A DNA stretch of 64,000 nucleotides from Dipteronia dyeriana (GCA_032871835.1 CM065298.1:96781891-96845890), one strand, 5' to 3'. Shown: positions 1 to 11,876, counted from the first letter of the stretch. Made by a program: numbers and translations. Notes: generated from the letters alone by a model not told the origin.

Positions 1-311
1 CTGAAAGACTTGGCAACTAGCAATCTAGTCAACTAGTGGCTTGAGTTTGGGTCATGGTAGACAAGTCCACGGTTCCGGTTCTGAACTGTCGGTTCCGGTT
101 CTAGAGGGACCGGGAAGACAGTTCCACTTTTGATTTCGGTTCCGGTTCCACCGTTCCAATTCTGTTCCCTAGTTCTAACGGTTCGGTTTTTTTAACCAAA
201 TATCAGATCAACAATCAACCTAAATCTCCCATCTTCCCAACCCAGATTTTCCCATATCTACCCAAATCTCAAAATCTCTAATTATATCCGTTCAACCCTA
301 AATTTTCTCAA

Positions 312-314
<3 letters not shown>

Positions 315-348
<34 letters not shown>
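315..348. repeat. (AT)n microsatellite
   Basis: Seventeen AT dinucleotides, followed at 351-364 by a short CA tract, inside the left part of the H1 element. Confidence 0.95.
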
Positions 349-351
<3 letters not shown>

Positions 352-475
352 TCACACACACACAAATCACCCATCACCGGTCCACCATCACTATCTTCTT
401 CATCCAACCATCATCTTCTTATTTCTTCTTCGTCCGTGGATCGATCGATCTTTAATGGAATTGATGTGGATCTGT

Positions 476-478
<3 letters not shown>

Positions 479-515
<37 letters not shown>
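479..515. repeat. (AG)n microsatellite
   Basis: About eighteen AG dinucleotides in the left part of H1. A shorter AG run of the same element lies near 7578-7593. Confidence 0.95.
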
Positions 516-518
<3 letters not shown>

Positions 519-581
519 ATGGATCTGTGGATGAAATCGGTGGATGGATCGATCTGTAGATTGAGTATGGATATGGGTATT

Positions 582-1879
582 TGATTGCAGTATTTTTGAT
601 CTTAATCAATTTAAAGAAAAGTTCGTTCACTGGGAACGTTGATCCGACTAGTTGAACACTAATTAATCTAATTAAATCCTAATCTAAGTGCATGAAAACT
701 AAATGGCATAATGCTTGTCTTGGGTTGGTATTTTAACTCACTAATATGTAACAATGCAATAAACTAAATTGCACAAAAGCTCACACGAAAATATGAATAT
801 GAGGAAATGTCAGGGAATCAATGCAACCTAATTAAACTTCTCAATGTAATCCATAAGTCTCATTTAAGAATTTAAATCCAATTGATAGGGTTTGTTTCAT
901 GAAGCAACTAATCTTTCCTATTACTCACACAAGGTCATGTAATGAGCAATGGTTAGAATTAGTTTTTAATTAAAAAAAACTCTAAACCAAACCACACATA
1001 ACATGGTCATGCATATGGACATTTTCTTAATTATTAAGCTTGTAGTTAGAGACTAAATGGGATGGTCACCCACATCTAACCCTCAACACCATAAATTAAC
1101 TAATCCTAACACAAACATTCATTGAGGTCTCATTTGAATATAAGTGAAGGAATTATAACAAATATTGCAATAAAGGAGACTACCAATGAATTTAATTAAT
1201 AAACATTAGACTATAGGATTACAAAGAGTTGTTCAACCGGTTTACATTAATCCCCTAACTTAGAAATTAGTTACACATCAAAGAAAGGAAATAAAATAAA
1301 GAAGAGTGAAAGAAGAAACTAAAGTTGGCCATTGAGGTTCCTTGACTTGTAAGCTTCCTCTTCTTGCTTTCCAAGATTCCAAGATGGATGGATGGAGGAA
1401 AAATGTCTAAGAATGGTGATGAAGGGGTGAAAGTGTCTAAACATTTGTGTGGATGATGTTCTTTCACCAAAATATAAGATGGAAATTTGTATGGGTCTAA
1501 AAATAGGTCAGGAATCAACCTAGAAACTCGTGCTAGCGAACTGTAGCTTTCCTATATATCGCGGTTGTCCATGACGACATGTCGCGGTCTTTCATGACGA
1601 CATCACAAGCGACGCTTTAGAAAAGTTGTTGTCGAGTGGTGTGTCACGGTCTCCCATGACGACACACCATGATAGTGACATCTTGTGTCATTTTGTCCAA
1701 TTTTTCAATTTTCAGCTCTTTTGGGTCCCAATCTTCACTCATATCTCCAATATGATGCCTCTAATACAAAGTCCTACAAAAACACTTAATCGAGCCATTA
1801 AACACTTAATTTTACCCGAGAATTGGGCAATAAGCATAAGAAGGGAGACTCGAAATCTGGTGTTACCATGTCTCGATCA
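582..1879 (-). repeat. 3' LTR of element A
   Basis: Direct repeat of 6173-7485, with scattered substitutions and small indels. Positions 1560-1680 hold the motif GTCACGG...CATGACGACA several times, including a 9-bp stem (1637-1645 with 1661-1669). Confidence 0.9.
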
Positions 1880-1895
1880 ACACCCCCAAACCTAG
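1880..1895 (-). other. Polypurine tract of element A
   Basis: The minus strand reads GGTTTGGGGGTGT next to the LTR start TGATCG, the expected plus-strand priming site. Confidence 0.8.
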
Positions 1896-4189
1896 CCTTT
1901 TGCTCGTCCTTGGTTAAAATCAAGAGAAAACAACAACAAAAACAAACAAGCAAACAACACAAAGACTCGATAAAAAACAAAAGAAATTCAAACAACAATA
2001 ACTCAAAAGCATCATTTTCAACTAGTGATGAGATGTAAAGAGATGTGGATAAGGAGAGTAGACACATGCAAAACATTCTCAAGCAACTCGAAGGCATTCG
2101 TGGGACACTCGAGCAACATGAATCCCACACCTAGATTGCTCTCGTGTTGGGAACTACTCACTTTCACACCTCGAGCATAATTCGCTTTGACTCTAAACCT
2201 CACGTGGACATTCTCTTTTCTTTTCTCTAGGAGTCTTAAGTTCATACTCATACAAAGTATGCAAGGATAGAGTTATGCATGAGAATCAAATACGTGCATA
2301 CAATAAGAAATGAAATGTTATTATTTTGGTGAACTAGCCTAGGAAATGAATCAAATACCATGAATATGGAAGATCATGCTTTAACAAACATTCCCAATCT
2401 AGATTTCATAATAGATCATTTTGGTCTTCCCTTTGGTTGTAATGGGCCATTGGATGAAATATGGTGAACAAAGGATAGGAAATGGAGTTCAAAAGTCACC
2501 AATCTTGCTAAGACACTACACGATACACCCAATACTTAAGCTCTATTCACATCACTCGTGGCACTAGTTAGGCTTGACTTTTCATTACACTTGTGCTATA
2601 CATGAGTACTCTACTAGTGAGTACTTTACAATTACATACAAGATTCTTATTCCTTTTTTCTCTTTTTCTCTCTTTTTTTTTTCCTTTTTTTTACACTTTA
2701 AGCTTATAAGTGCACAATTTCGTACTTTTACATTTTTTAGCATTTTGCCTTGCAAATTTACAAATATAGCCTAAATACACGCTAACTTTTCATATTTAAA
2801 GCTTTTCCACCTTTCATCACAATACAACACATCCTAACAAGATTGACAACAAGGGTATGCATGTGTTTAGGTTTAGGCTATATGGTGTAATGTAGTTCCA
2901 AAAGAAAGGTAAGTTTTTGGCCTCAAAATTGGCTTGGGAGCACACAAATAGGGACATAGAATGTGTTTAGGCTAATATGAGTAGTTAAGCACACACATTG
3001 CCTAAAATCATTTCCACCATTTCATCTATCAAGGGAATGTAAGTATCCATCAAGCAATCCACAAATTTAATGCAATGTGATACCTATGGCAAATGATGCA
3101 CCTGACGAGATAAGTGTTTAAGATGAAACAATGATAACACTCAAATGCACTTTTTAAGGCTTGTGTTTGTGAACTCACTAGGTGGTCTCCACTATTAGAA
3201 CAAGGTGTTTGAGCACCGAGTCTCCTCAACTTGAACACAAAAGGATGGGACAAGCCAATGAAGTGCAAGCCTAGAGTGACAACAAGATGCTCAATCAAGC
3301 ATATCATGCATAAATAAATTCTCACACAAATACACACTCAAAGCATCACACCCAAGCTATTTGAAGCTCAAAATTTTTTAGCCATGCGTTTATTTTTGAA
3401 AAGTTTGACTCAACCAAAAATTTGGACTCAAAAGGAAATTAAAAATTGTGACTCAAAAATAAAATTTAGGACTCAATAAAACCAAAACGACCGAAACCGG
3501 TGTCGACACCCCCAAACCTAAACTCAACATTGTCCCCAATGTTGACAATGAGAGCTCGGCGAAAGGGCGCCTAAACCAAAAAGCAACACAATTCAACAAT
3601 ATAAAATAAAATGCACAACAACTCGATTAAGATGGCATAGAAAGCTCCCAATGGCAAGTAAACATCAACCATCACACAATACAGCGCACACCCTTATTCT
3701 AAACAAAAGTAATGATGCTTAAGTACCACTACGATAAAAAATCAAATAATAAGAGTAATTAAAACAAGTACGAAAAATAACTAAAAACAGTAAAACAAAC
3801 AAAACAAGTCTAGATACACAAGAACAACTCAAAGCAAATAAAAAGGTGGTGGTGGTGGTGGCCAAATGTGCCCCAATTTTCATTATTTTCAACAAATCTC
3901 ACCCAATAATCATGAAATCAACGTAATAGATGCTTATATGATCTCCATAACCCAAAACTCATACTTTAATTTAAACAATGGTCACAACAATCTTCCACAA
4001 AAAAAAATTCACAATTTCTCCAAATCTGACCTAGAATCATATAAGTAAGGGAAAAGAGGGAATATGGAACTAATAATGATCTAGAACAAGTACAAAGGAG
4101 AAAGAAATATTGATGACTTGGGCCAGAAGTCTTCGATGTCGCATGGAGGGAGAATTGTCATGATTGAGGTTTTAACTTTTGGTGAGAGG
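1896..4189. other. Non-coding 3' interior of element A
   Basis: I see no credible coding sequence here. Two marks stand out on the minus strand: an ACATTGGGGACAATGT hairpin (3527-3542) and, just downstream, a G-rich tract resembling a second polypurine tract (about 3505-3518). A GGT/CCA trinucleotide run lies at 3845-3860. Confidence 0.6.
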
Positions 4190-4430
4190 CTGCACTACCA
4201 CGAACTGATACTTTTATACCAGGTGTCTGTCGTGGTCAACATGTTGTGGTCTTCCATGACTGAAATTATGTCCGTGACACACCACTTCTTCATCAAGGAG
4301 ATTGTTGTGTTTGGCACACCACACCATGAGACCCACAAGCGACACTTTAGGCGACATCAACTCCTCTTTGATGTCACTTGGTATTGTCACGGTCGTTCAT
4401 GACGACATCTTGACCGCGACATTCCTTTAA
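4190..4430. repeat. Internal copy of the A-LTR hairpin block
   Basis: This interior stretch repeats motifs of the LTR blocks at 1560-1680 and 7140-7285 (GTCACGGTC...CATGACGACA, ACAAGCGACACTTTAG, TGACACACCAC). It is diverged and outside either LTR, so it is an extra copy inside the element. Confidence 0.6.
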
Positions 4431-4593
4431 AAATTCCTCTTTAATGCCATTAAGTGGTCCTAAATTCCTAATCTAGATGGGTTGCCTCCTACCAAGCGCA
4501 CGATTTAACGTCTAGGCAAGACGTGGTGAGAGCACTACAGCTCTTGAAGCTCTATCTCTTTCAACCAAGCAATTTTCCCATCAATGATAGTGT

Positions 4594-4863
4594 CTATTGC
4601 TTTGTGAAGTTCGTCTTTCCGAACCTAAACTTGTCGAATCTTCTTTGACCTTCCTTTAGGCATATTCCGTCTCTTTTTGCACACTTCCATAAATTCAATA
4701 CATTGGGCTTTTTATGACCCATAGTGTGGCAAAAATGACATTTGTAAGGAAAATATGATGAACTACCTTCCGTCTTCTTAATTCTTGCCCTTATATGGTT
4801 TGCATCTCTCTTGATGATGTAGAGTTGCAGAGTCTCTTCATCTATGCTTCTGTCATTGGTCAA
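4594..4863 (-). pseudogene. Zinc-knuckle-like fragment in element A
   Basis: A frame of 89 codons containing CHFCHTMGHKKPNVL. The CxxC....H spacing fits the first three ligands of a CCHC zinc knuckle; the fourth is not where it should be (a Cys appears six residues further on). Such knuckles bind RNA in gag proteins. It lies downstream of the coiled-coil ORF on the same strand, so the two may derive from one gag-like protein, now broken by stops between 4863 and 4992. Function is inferred only from the motif. Confidence 0.4.
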
Positions 4864-4991
4864 GGTTTAATTGTTCGTTCGGCTCTTTCAAGCTCCACTA
4901 AGCAGTCACATTCCTTGACATTTGCTACCTTTAAAGCAATTTCTTTTCTGCTCAACTCCTGCTTGACGGCATTGATTTCCTTGTCCTTTTG

Positions 4992-5327
4992 TTAAATTTT
5001 CCATTGCAACTTTCGAGTGCTTCGGGCAAAGTTTTCTTCTTTCTCTTCTACTAGCTTAGCAAGAACTTCCACCCTTTTTATTGCTTCATCCCTTTCTTTC
5101 CTAAGAGTTTCCACTTCCTTCATTAAATACTCATGTTCACTCTTAAGCTCATTGGTCTCTAAGGATGCATCTTCCTTACAAACTTCTTTGACATGACTGT
5201 CTTCTTCACCCTTGTCCTCAAAGAGTGCTAGGATTTCATCTAAATACTCAATTGGATTCCTAGAATAGTCTTCTACCTGGAGTGTATCCACAGCAAGGCA
5301 ATCAACTGAGCTAGTGACTTTCTTCAA
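4992..5327 (-). CDS. Coiled-coil ORF fragment in element A
   Basis: An open frame of 111 codons. The second half (about residues 63-104) is rich in Glu, Lys, Arg and Leu in heptad-like spacing (NELKSEHEYLMKEVETLRKE), so a coiled coil is likely. It follows the gag remnant on the same strand with only a few bases between them. I cannot assign a protein. It may be a rearranged gag C-terminus, or a piece of Copia-type gag, in which coiled coils precede the zinc knuckle. It has no recognisable catalytic domain and ends with a normal stop codon. Expression is doubtful because element A lacks pol. Confidence 0.4.
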   Translation of the reverse strand: MKKVTSSVDCLAVDTLQVEDYSRNPIEYLDEILALFEDKGEEDSHVKEVCKEDASLETNELKSEHEYLMKEVETLRKERDEAIKRVEVLAKLVEEKEENFARSTRKLQWKI

Positions 5328-5339
5328 CCTTCCCGAAAT

Positions 5340-6101
5340 GGAACCGGTGGGATATAGAGATTGGGTGTGGGATGTAGGGATTGGGTGAATTGTGTAGTAG
5401 AGATGTCTTATCAGGAATCTTCTTTACTCTTACTTTCTCTTCTTCTACCAAAATCTCCACCTCAATTTACTCTTCCGGTTCTTTAGCCTTTTTCTCCTTA
5501 GGCTCTCCATCTGTCTCTCCGGTGTCTAACACTTCGGCACTCCTCAGAACTGTCACCGTCTTAGCTTGTTCATTCTTATGAATTGTGTCAGTTACTTGCC
5601 CTAACTGTGTCACCAACTTCTTCACAGATGCCTCTAAGTTAGTGAACCTTTACCCGGTTGCCTGAATGAAATTATTCAAGTTCTGATCTGTCTGTCTTGA
5701 ACTCTGGGCAAGGGTAGTCACATTGTCCTCCACAGAACTCTTCCTAGGCCGATATGAAGTCACATCTCGATTATCCGAGTTGTTCCATTGTTGCCCATTT
5801 AACCCTTGGCCTTGGTAGTTCTGAGTTTGTTATTCAAAGTGTTGTTCGGGTCGGACCATGAGAAGTTGGAATGGTTGTGCCACCCCAGACTGTAAGAGTT
5901 AGAATATGGATCATTTCTTTCTCTTCGAAAATTTAGGGCATGGACATCTTCCGTCTCATAAAGTACCATCTCTCTACCTTGACGGTTCGTTTCATACACC
6001 ATGTTTGCCCTTAAACACCAAAAACAAAAGTACCAACGAAGTAAAAAGAAACTAAAAAAAATGAAAATAAAACTAAATATCAAAATAAAATAAAATGACA
6101 C
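5340..6101 (-). pseudogene. gag: gag 3' fragment of element A
   Basis: The reading frame at 5799-6101 contains NDPYSNSYSLGWHNHSNFSW, matching the Athila/Tat gag signature of the type NPYSNTYNPGWRNHPNFSW. The frame continues through 5700-5400 with stops; that stretch looks like the disordered gag C-terminus, ending near a PPVPF segment at about 5350. Gag would form the virus-like particle. The N-terminal part, including most of the capsid domain, is missing, and stop codons interrupt what remains. It lies directly downstream of the element's leader and primer site, as gag should. It is a non-functional remnant. Confidence 0.75.
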
Positions 6102-6150
6102 ACACTACCTAAATCAAACTAATTAGGCTCAACTAATGAATATACGTCGA

Positions 6151-6170
6151 TCTCCGGCAGCGGCGCCAAA
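6151..6170 (-). other. Primer-binding site of element A (tRNA-Asp type)
   Basis: The minus strand reads TTTGGCGCCGCTGCCGGAGA immediately after the LTR end. It differs at a few positions from the TGGCGCCGTTGCCGGGGA expected for plant tRNA-Asp, the usual Athila primer. Confidence 0.85.
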
Positions 6171-6172
6171 AT

Positions 6173-7485
6173 TGATTGCAGTATTTTTGATCTTAATCAA
6201 TTTAAAGAAAAATTTGTTCACTGTGATCAATGATTCGACTAGTTGAACACTAATTAATCTAATTAAATCCTAATCTAAGTGCATGAAAACTAAATGGCAA
6301 AATGCTTGTCTTGGGTTGGTATTTTAACTCACTAATATGTAACAATGCAATAAACTAAATTACCCAAAAGCTCACATGAAAATATGAATAGGGGAAATGC
6401 TAGGGAATCAATGCAACCAAATTAAACTACTTAATGTAATCCATAAGTCTCATTCAAGCATTTAAATCCAATTGATGGGGTTTGTTTCATGAAGCACCTA
6501 ATCTTTCCTATTACTCACACAATGGCATTTAATGAGCAATGGTTAGAATTAGTTTTTAATTAAAAAAACTCTAAACCAAACCACACATAGCATGGTCATG
6601 CATATGAAAATTTTCTCAATTATTAAGCTTGTAGTTAGAGACTAAATGGGATGGTCACCCACATCTAACCCTCAACATCGTAAATTAACTAATCCTAACA
6701 CAAACATTCATTGAGGTCTCATTTGAATATAAGTGAAAGAATTAGAACAAATATTATAATAAAGGAGACTACCAATGTATTTAATTAATAAACATTATAG
6801 GATTACAAAGAGTTGTTCAACCGGTTTACATTAGTCCCCTAACTTAGAAATTAGTTACACATCAAAGAATGGAAATAAAACAAAGAATAGTGAAAGAAGA
6901 AACCAAAGTTGGTCATTGAGGTTTCTTGACCTGTAAGATTCATCTTCTTGCTTTCCATGATTCCAAGATGGATGGATGGAGGAAAAATATCTAAGGATGG
7001 TGATGGAGGGTGAAAGTGTCTGAAAGTTCGTGTGGCTGATGTTCTTTCACCAAAATATAAGATGGGTATTTATATGGGTCCAAAAATAGGTCAAGAATCA
7101 ACCTAGAAATATGTGCTGGTAGACTGTCACTTCACTGTATATCGCGGTTGTCCATGACGACATGTCACAGTCTTCCATGACGATGTGTCACGGTCTTTCA
7201 TGACGACATCACAAGCGACACTTCAGAAAAGTTGTTTTCGCGTGGTGTGTCACGGTCTCCCATGACGACACACCATGACAACATCATCTTGTGTCATTTT
7301 GTCTAAGTTTCTAATTTTCAGCTCTTTTGGGTCCCAATCTTTACTCATATCTCTCATATGATGCCCCTAATACAAAATCCTACAAAAACACTTAATCGAG
7401 CCCTTAAACACTTGATTTTACCAGAGAATTGGGTAATAAGCGTAGGTTGGGAGACTCAAAATCTAGTGTTATCATGGCTCGATCA
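6173..7485 (-). repeat. 5' LTR of element A
   Basis: Pairs with 582-1879. The hairpin-rich block corresponds to about 7140-7285. On the minus strand it ends directly before the tRNA-Asp primer site. Confidence 0.9.
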
Positions 7486-7876
7486 ATATTCTGGAAAAAA
7501 GAAAGAAGAAATAAGAAAGAGAGAATGAGAGATATCAGAGATTCAGAGAGATAGATCAAAGAAAGGAAGAAAAACGAGAGAGAGAGAGAGAGAGGGAGGG
7601 ATGTCTCATGTCAGTGATTTAAAGAAAGAGAAAGAGAAAGAGATAAAGAGATAAAGAAAAAATAAAATATAAAAATATAAAAAAATCGGTTGGGACTTCC
7701 AAAATCGAACTGAACCGTCGATTCCTGGTCGATTTTTTTCGATGAGAACCGAAACCGAAATTTAAACCCCACGGTTATGATTACGGTTATAGAACCGGTT
7801 CTATGGTTCCGACTACGGTTATGGTTCGGTTCCACGGTTTAAACCGAACTGAACCGTGGTCATGTCTATGTCATGG

Positions 7877-8670
7877 GTCGGACCCTTGGGCTTGGGCTTT
7901 CGTTTTGGGTCTAGAGCTTGTTTTTGATTGTTCTATTTTTGGCTACTACAATAATTATTTTTGAATTGTTTTTATTACATATTATATGTATAATTGTTTA
8001 ACATGGGTATACATGTACAATTACTTATTTTCAGTCAGTTTAATTATAAAAAACAAACGTGTTAACAATGTATTCAGATGTGATGAAAGAAAAAACAAAC
8101 CTGTCATTCAAGTTCTGATTTCAATCCCTATTCAATCCTTTAAAAAAAATCAAGATTGTTCAGTCTTTAGACAAAAAAAAAAACAAATGACCTCTTAATT
8201 TTTTAAAAGATTCATTAAATCTCTTGACAGATTATAATTACTTTAGATAAGTAACTCATCATTAACTTCTTAAAATTGATGTCAAATCAACTCAGATTAT
8301 TAAATAATCACTTTTAAAAGATTTATCAAATATTTTTTTAATATATAAATATTAAATCATCTAATTTAACTTCTTAAAAAAATTATCAAATTGGCACTTA
8401 ACCCGCATGTTTGTAAGACCCAGAAGTTTTGAACTTTCAACCCGAGCAACCTGTGAATGATCCCGACTGAAGCTAATTGATCAGACATGATTGAGGGCTC
8501 AACGGTTCGGCCCACAATTGGGGTGAAATTGGATACGGCCCCTATACAGAGGCTTTCTAAAGCCCCTAGATGCAAAGTAAATCTAGTGGTCTTTTCCTGG
8601 TCTAAATTGGCAAAACAAAATCGAAGTATAACATTAATCATCATTTACTCTATTATTTTTTGTTTTTGAC
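7877..8670. other. Unassigned spacer between H1 and element C
   Basis: AT-rich DNA without recognisable genes. The last ~90 bases (about 8580-8670) resemble 51395-51440, the left part of the dispersed repeat that continues beyond element C at 23443. Confidence 0.5.
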
Positions 8671-8859
8671 TGATATGTCCTAAAGAAGTGTTCATACTCC
8701 CAAGTATAAGAATGTCATAGTAATAAATTAACCGGTAAGACCGGGTCGAACCACAGGGAGGTTGTTCACTTGTTTTGCAGAATTAATTATCTAGATTAAT
8801 TACTAAGCTTGTTATAAAATGTAAATCAATTAAAATTTAAAACTAGGACTAAGGGATCC
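8671..8859 (-). repeat. Left LTR of element C, outer part
   Basis: Reverse complement of the terminal ~190 bases of the C/B type LTR, including the conserved CCGGTAAGACCGGGTCGAACC. It continues at 18681 after removal of element B and one GATCC. Confidence 0.9.
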
Positions 8860-10116
8860 TGATTAACACTGAAAAGTGTATGTTTACTAAGGGATAATAT
8901 CATCATTTTACACTTCCAATATGATTAATTCCCCAATTCAGACATAATTTCGTTCGTTCGCTTAAATAAATGTGTTTTGTAGTAATCAGTATATTTTTCT
9001 TTGTATTTCAGAGTTAATTCAATCAATTCAGAATCATGGAGAAGTCAGATGGCAAAACAAACATTGTTTTCAAGTTTAGAACGTCAAAAAACCATAAGAA
9101 GACTACGAAGGGCATTTTCATAATTTTGATTTTTCACTGTTCACAGTTGACTTTCATTGTTCAATCACGATGCGTTATTGTTCACTCTCGGATGCGTACT
9201 GTTCACTCATGGATGGGGGGTACTATTCACTATCACTGTTCACAGAAGGGTATTTTCGTAATTTTGACTATTCACTGCTCACTGTTGACTTTTATTGTTC
9301 ATAGTTGACTTTCACTGTTCACTCATTGATGCGTTTACTGTTCACTCATGGATGGGTTACTGTTCACTGATGATGTGGTGAAATCTGGACGCTCCATTCT
9401 AAATTCATCCGATGGTCAATTTTCATCCAAATTTTATATAAATAAGGGGTCTCCCCCCTAATTTTCACATTCTGAATCCAAATATAATGTTAGATTTGTG
9501 AAATTCTCTCTCTTTTGTTCTCAAATTCTCATTTTAAATAAAATAATTATTTTATAGTTAATTTATGTCTAGCTAATTTTATATAGCTGGGGACAAAGGT
9601 GATACCGTTGGTATGGAAAATATGATCCAATTTTGGCAAGTTTATTATTTTTATGCTTTCTCCCCTCTGATCTTTGTTGAGTTTTTGACTCACTGTAGAT
9701 AGACAGATATTGTCTAGCACAGTGAGTACTTTTACCCATATCTATCAGAGAGTGGTTTATCCTCTCTAATCTTTATGGAGTTTTTGACTCATTGTAGACA
9801 GGCATATATTGTCTGGCACAGTGAGTACTTTTACCCACATCTATTAGAGAGTGGTCAGTGGAGTGGAATACCCTCCCATTAATCTATACTAAATACAAAT
9901 AATTGGATCATATTCGAAATACCAACAGTGGAACCCTTAGCCCCAGTATTAATTTTAATTGATTTACATTTTATACAAGTTTATTAATTAATCTAGAAAT
10001 TAATTCTACAAGGACAAGTGAACAACCTCCATGTTGTTCGACCCGGTCTTACCGGTTAATTTATTACTTTGACACTCTTATACTTGAGAGTAGGAACACT
10101 TCTTTAGGATGTGTCA
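8860..10116 (+). repeat. 5' LTR of element B
   Basis: 1257 bp. It has many copies of TTCACTGTTCAC-type motifs (about 9135-9370), a probable leader segment, and two tandem ~100-bp units (about 9660-9850) with palindromic cores. The end carries CTCCATGTTGTTCGACCCGG and the CCGGTCTTACCGG hairpin. Confidence 0.93.
9688..9727. repeat. Nested palindrome in the B 5' LTR
   Basis: Outer arms ACTCACTGT / ACAGTGAGT and inner arms AGACA / TGTCT around GATAT. The element recurs, with slight changes, in each ~100-bp tandem unit of all B and C LTRs. Confidence 0.85.
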
Positions 10117-10122
10117 AGTTTT

Positions 10123-10140
10123 TAGCGCCGCTGCCGGGGA
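10123..10140 (+). other. Primer-binding site of element B (tRNA-Asp type)
   Basis: TAGCGCCGCTGCCGGGGA, six bases after the LTR. Two changes from the tRNA-Asp complement. Confidence 0.88.
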
Positions 10141-10590
10141 GGTAAGTCTGCATTTTCTTTGTAGTAGTAATTTCTTTTTAATTTTATTTCAGTTTTGATA
10201 TTTTTTTCTATCTTCTTTATATTTATTTTGTATTTAATTTTGCATCACTCATCTCAATCATAAACTTCGTCCACTTGAAAAAAAAACACTTATTATATTT
10301 AATCATATTTTTGCATTTTAGTCCTTGTACTTTTTATTTGCATTTTAGCTTAGATCTAGTTTGTATTTGCATATAGGTCATTTTATTTTTCATTTTTGCA
10401 TATCAGTCCCTGTAATTATCATGTTTTCACTTCAGTCCCTATATTTATAATTATTTACACTTTTTCCCCCACACTCGTGCATATTTGCATTTACACCCCT
10501 AGAATTTTCATCTTGTTATTTTTATCATTTTTCTTTTATTTTATTCATTTTTGTGTATTTCATCTCCATTAACCCTCATTCACTAACAAC
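10139..10590 (+). promoter_or_regulatory. Leader with a strong splice donor after the primer site
   Basis: The primer site runs into GAG|GTAAGT with the donor GT at 10142-10143, an ideal plant 5' splice site. The leader to the gag ATG (10591) is T-rich with loose repeats of TTTGCATTTTAGTCC and TCAGTCCCTATA (about 10310-10450). Element C has the same leader. Confidence 0.5.
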
Positions 10591-11876
10591 ATGGCTGGAA
10601 ACCCACTTAGACATCCAGCACGAAACCAAGCTGAAAACCTTTTAGAAACCCTTGACAACATATCTCAACACGGCAACTAGCCGGCCTTATGTTGACCATG
10701 ACAACCACATTAACCCAAATCCACCTAGAACTCTTAGAGACTACATGAATCCCACACGTACTGGAGCACCTTCATGCATAGCTTTCCCACCAAATGCAAC
10801 ACACTTTAATTTTAAACTGAGAATCATTCAACTTTTACCCAATTTTCACAGTCTTGAATCTGAAAATCCATATTTGTATCTTAGAGAGTTTGAGGAAGTC
10901 TGTAACACTTGCACTGACCAAAATGTTAGCATGGATATAATCAAGCATAAGTTTTTCCTTTTTTCCTTAAAAGATAAAGCTAAAACTTGGTTATAAAACC
11001 TTATGTCAGGATCAATCCAAACTTGGAATGATATGCAACAACAGTTCTTAAAGAATTTTTTCCCCACCTCATAGAACAAACTCTCTTAAGAGGCAAATCA
11101 CTTCATTTGCCCAAAAACCTAGGGAAACACTTTACCAATGTTGGGATAGGTTCAAAAAGTTGTTAAATGTCTGTCCACATCACGGTTTTGAAACATGGAG
11201 GATAGTTTCACATTTCTATGAGGGACTCACACCCCAAAGTAAACAAGTCATTGAAATGATGTGTAATGGGGAGTTCAGTGACAAAACTCCTGAAGAAGCA
11301 CTTGAATACCTTGACCATATCGCCAAAAGTGCTCAAAATTGGGACACAGTTGGTTCCTATGAGTCCATGAGCAAACCACAACCATCTCCATCTAGTGGAG
11401 GCATTTACAATCTTAGGGAAGATCATGACCTTCAAGCTAGATTCACATCCCTAGCTAGGAAAGTTGAAGCTTTAGAAACTAAAAAGAGTGAACATGTAAA
11501 ATCTATACAAGAAATTGCATGCCATGTTTGTGATTCTGATGATCATATCACTCATAGTTGCCCAACTTTGCCAGCCATAAAAGATTGCCTTTATGAACAA
11601 GTCAATGTTTTGCATGATTTCAACAAGCCAAATTCCAACCCATATTCACAAACCTACAATCCTGGTTGGAAGAATGACCCAAATTTTAGTTGAAGGAACA
11701 ACAATCAAGCCCAGGCTTCACAACCACCAGGTCCATCACATCCCCAAACACACCAGAATTTCCAAAACCCTCAAGGTTATGCACCTTATGTCCCACCATA
11801 TAGGAAAAACCTTGAAGACACTTTATACTCATTCATTGAGAAGCAAGAATCCATTAACAACCAAACTGCACAAACC
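10591..11876 (+). pseudogene. gag: gag of element B
   Basis: The frame starts ATGGCTGGAAACCC and reaches a stop after 29 codons (about 10678). The gag coding then continues in another frame (about 10652-10996) with segments such as RTLRDYMNPTRTGAPSCI and FHSLESENPYLYLREFEEVC, typical of the Athila capsid N-terminus. Several stops follow around 10994-11160, then an open stretch at 11160-11693 (YEGLTPQSKQVIEMMCNG) ending in NPYSQTYNPGWKNDPNFS, where TGA replaces the usual Trp codon. Gag normally forms the particle and binds RNA. A CHVCDSDDHITHSC stretch (about 11517-11560) is the zinc-knuckle-like part. The gene is broken by at least one frameshift and several stops. Confidence 0.85.

Larger units (their letters stand above)
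582..7485 (-). mobile_element. Athila-like Gypsy LTR retrotransposon A, non-autonomous
   Basis: Two direct repeats of about 1.3 kb (582-1879 and 6173-7485) bound a 4.3-kb interior. On the minus strand the LTR starts TGATCGAG and ends CTGCAATCA. A primer-binding site complementary to tRNA-Asp follows the 5' LTR (6151-6170), and a purine-rich tract precedes the 3' LTR (1880-1895). Flanking pentamers are GTATT (577-581) and ATATT (7486-7490), a 4/5 TSD. The interior keeps a gag fragment but no protease, reverse transcriptase or integrase. It sits inside H1. Confidence 0.88.
58..7868. mobile_element. hAT-type DNA transposon (H1), non-autonomous, split by retrotransposon A
   Basis: The left end begins TAGACAAGTCCACGGTTCC and the right end, read in reverse complement, begins TAGACATGACCACGGTTC, so the terminal inverted repeats match with about two mismatches. 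The flanks are GGTCATGG (50-57) and TGTCATGG (7869-7876), a 7/8 match to an 8-bp duplication, the hAT length. Both subterminal regions are rich in CGGTTCC/CGGTTTAAACC repeats, as in many plant hAT elements. Without the inserted retrotransposon the element is about 0.9 kb and has no transposase. A related terminus occurs at 62524. The class is probable; the one-base TSD mismatch leaves some doubt. Confidence 0.72.

Noticed and set aside
400..630. Serine/leucine-rich small ORF
   Set aside because: It translates the (AG)n microsatellite.
7611..7835. NRSRNHRTGS-type ORF, and its counterpart at 62631-62837
   Set aside because: These read the CGGTTCC subterminal repeats of the hAT elements.
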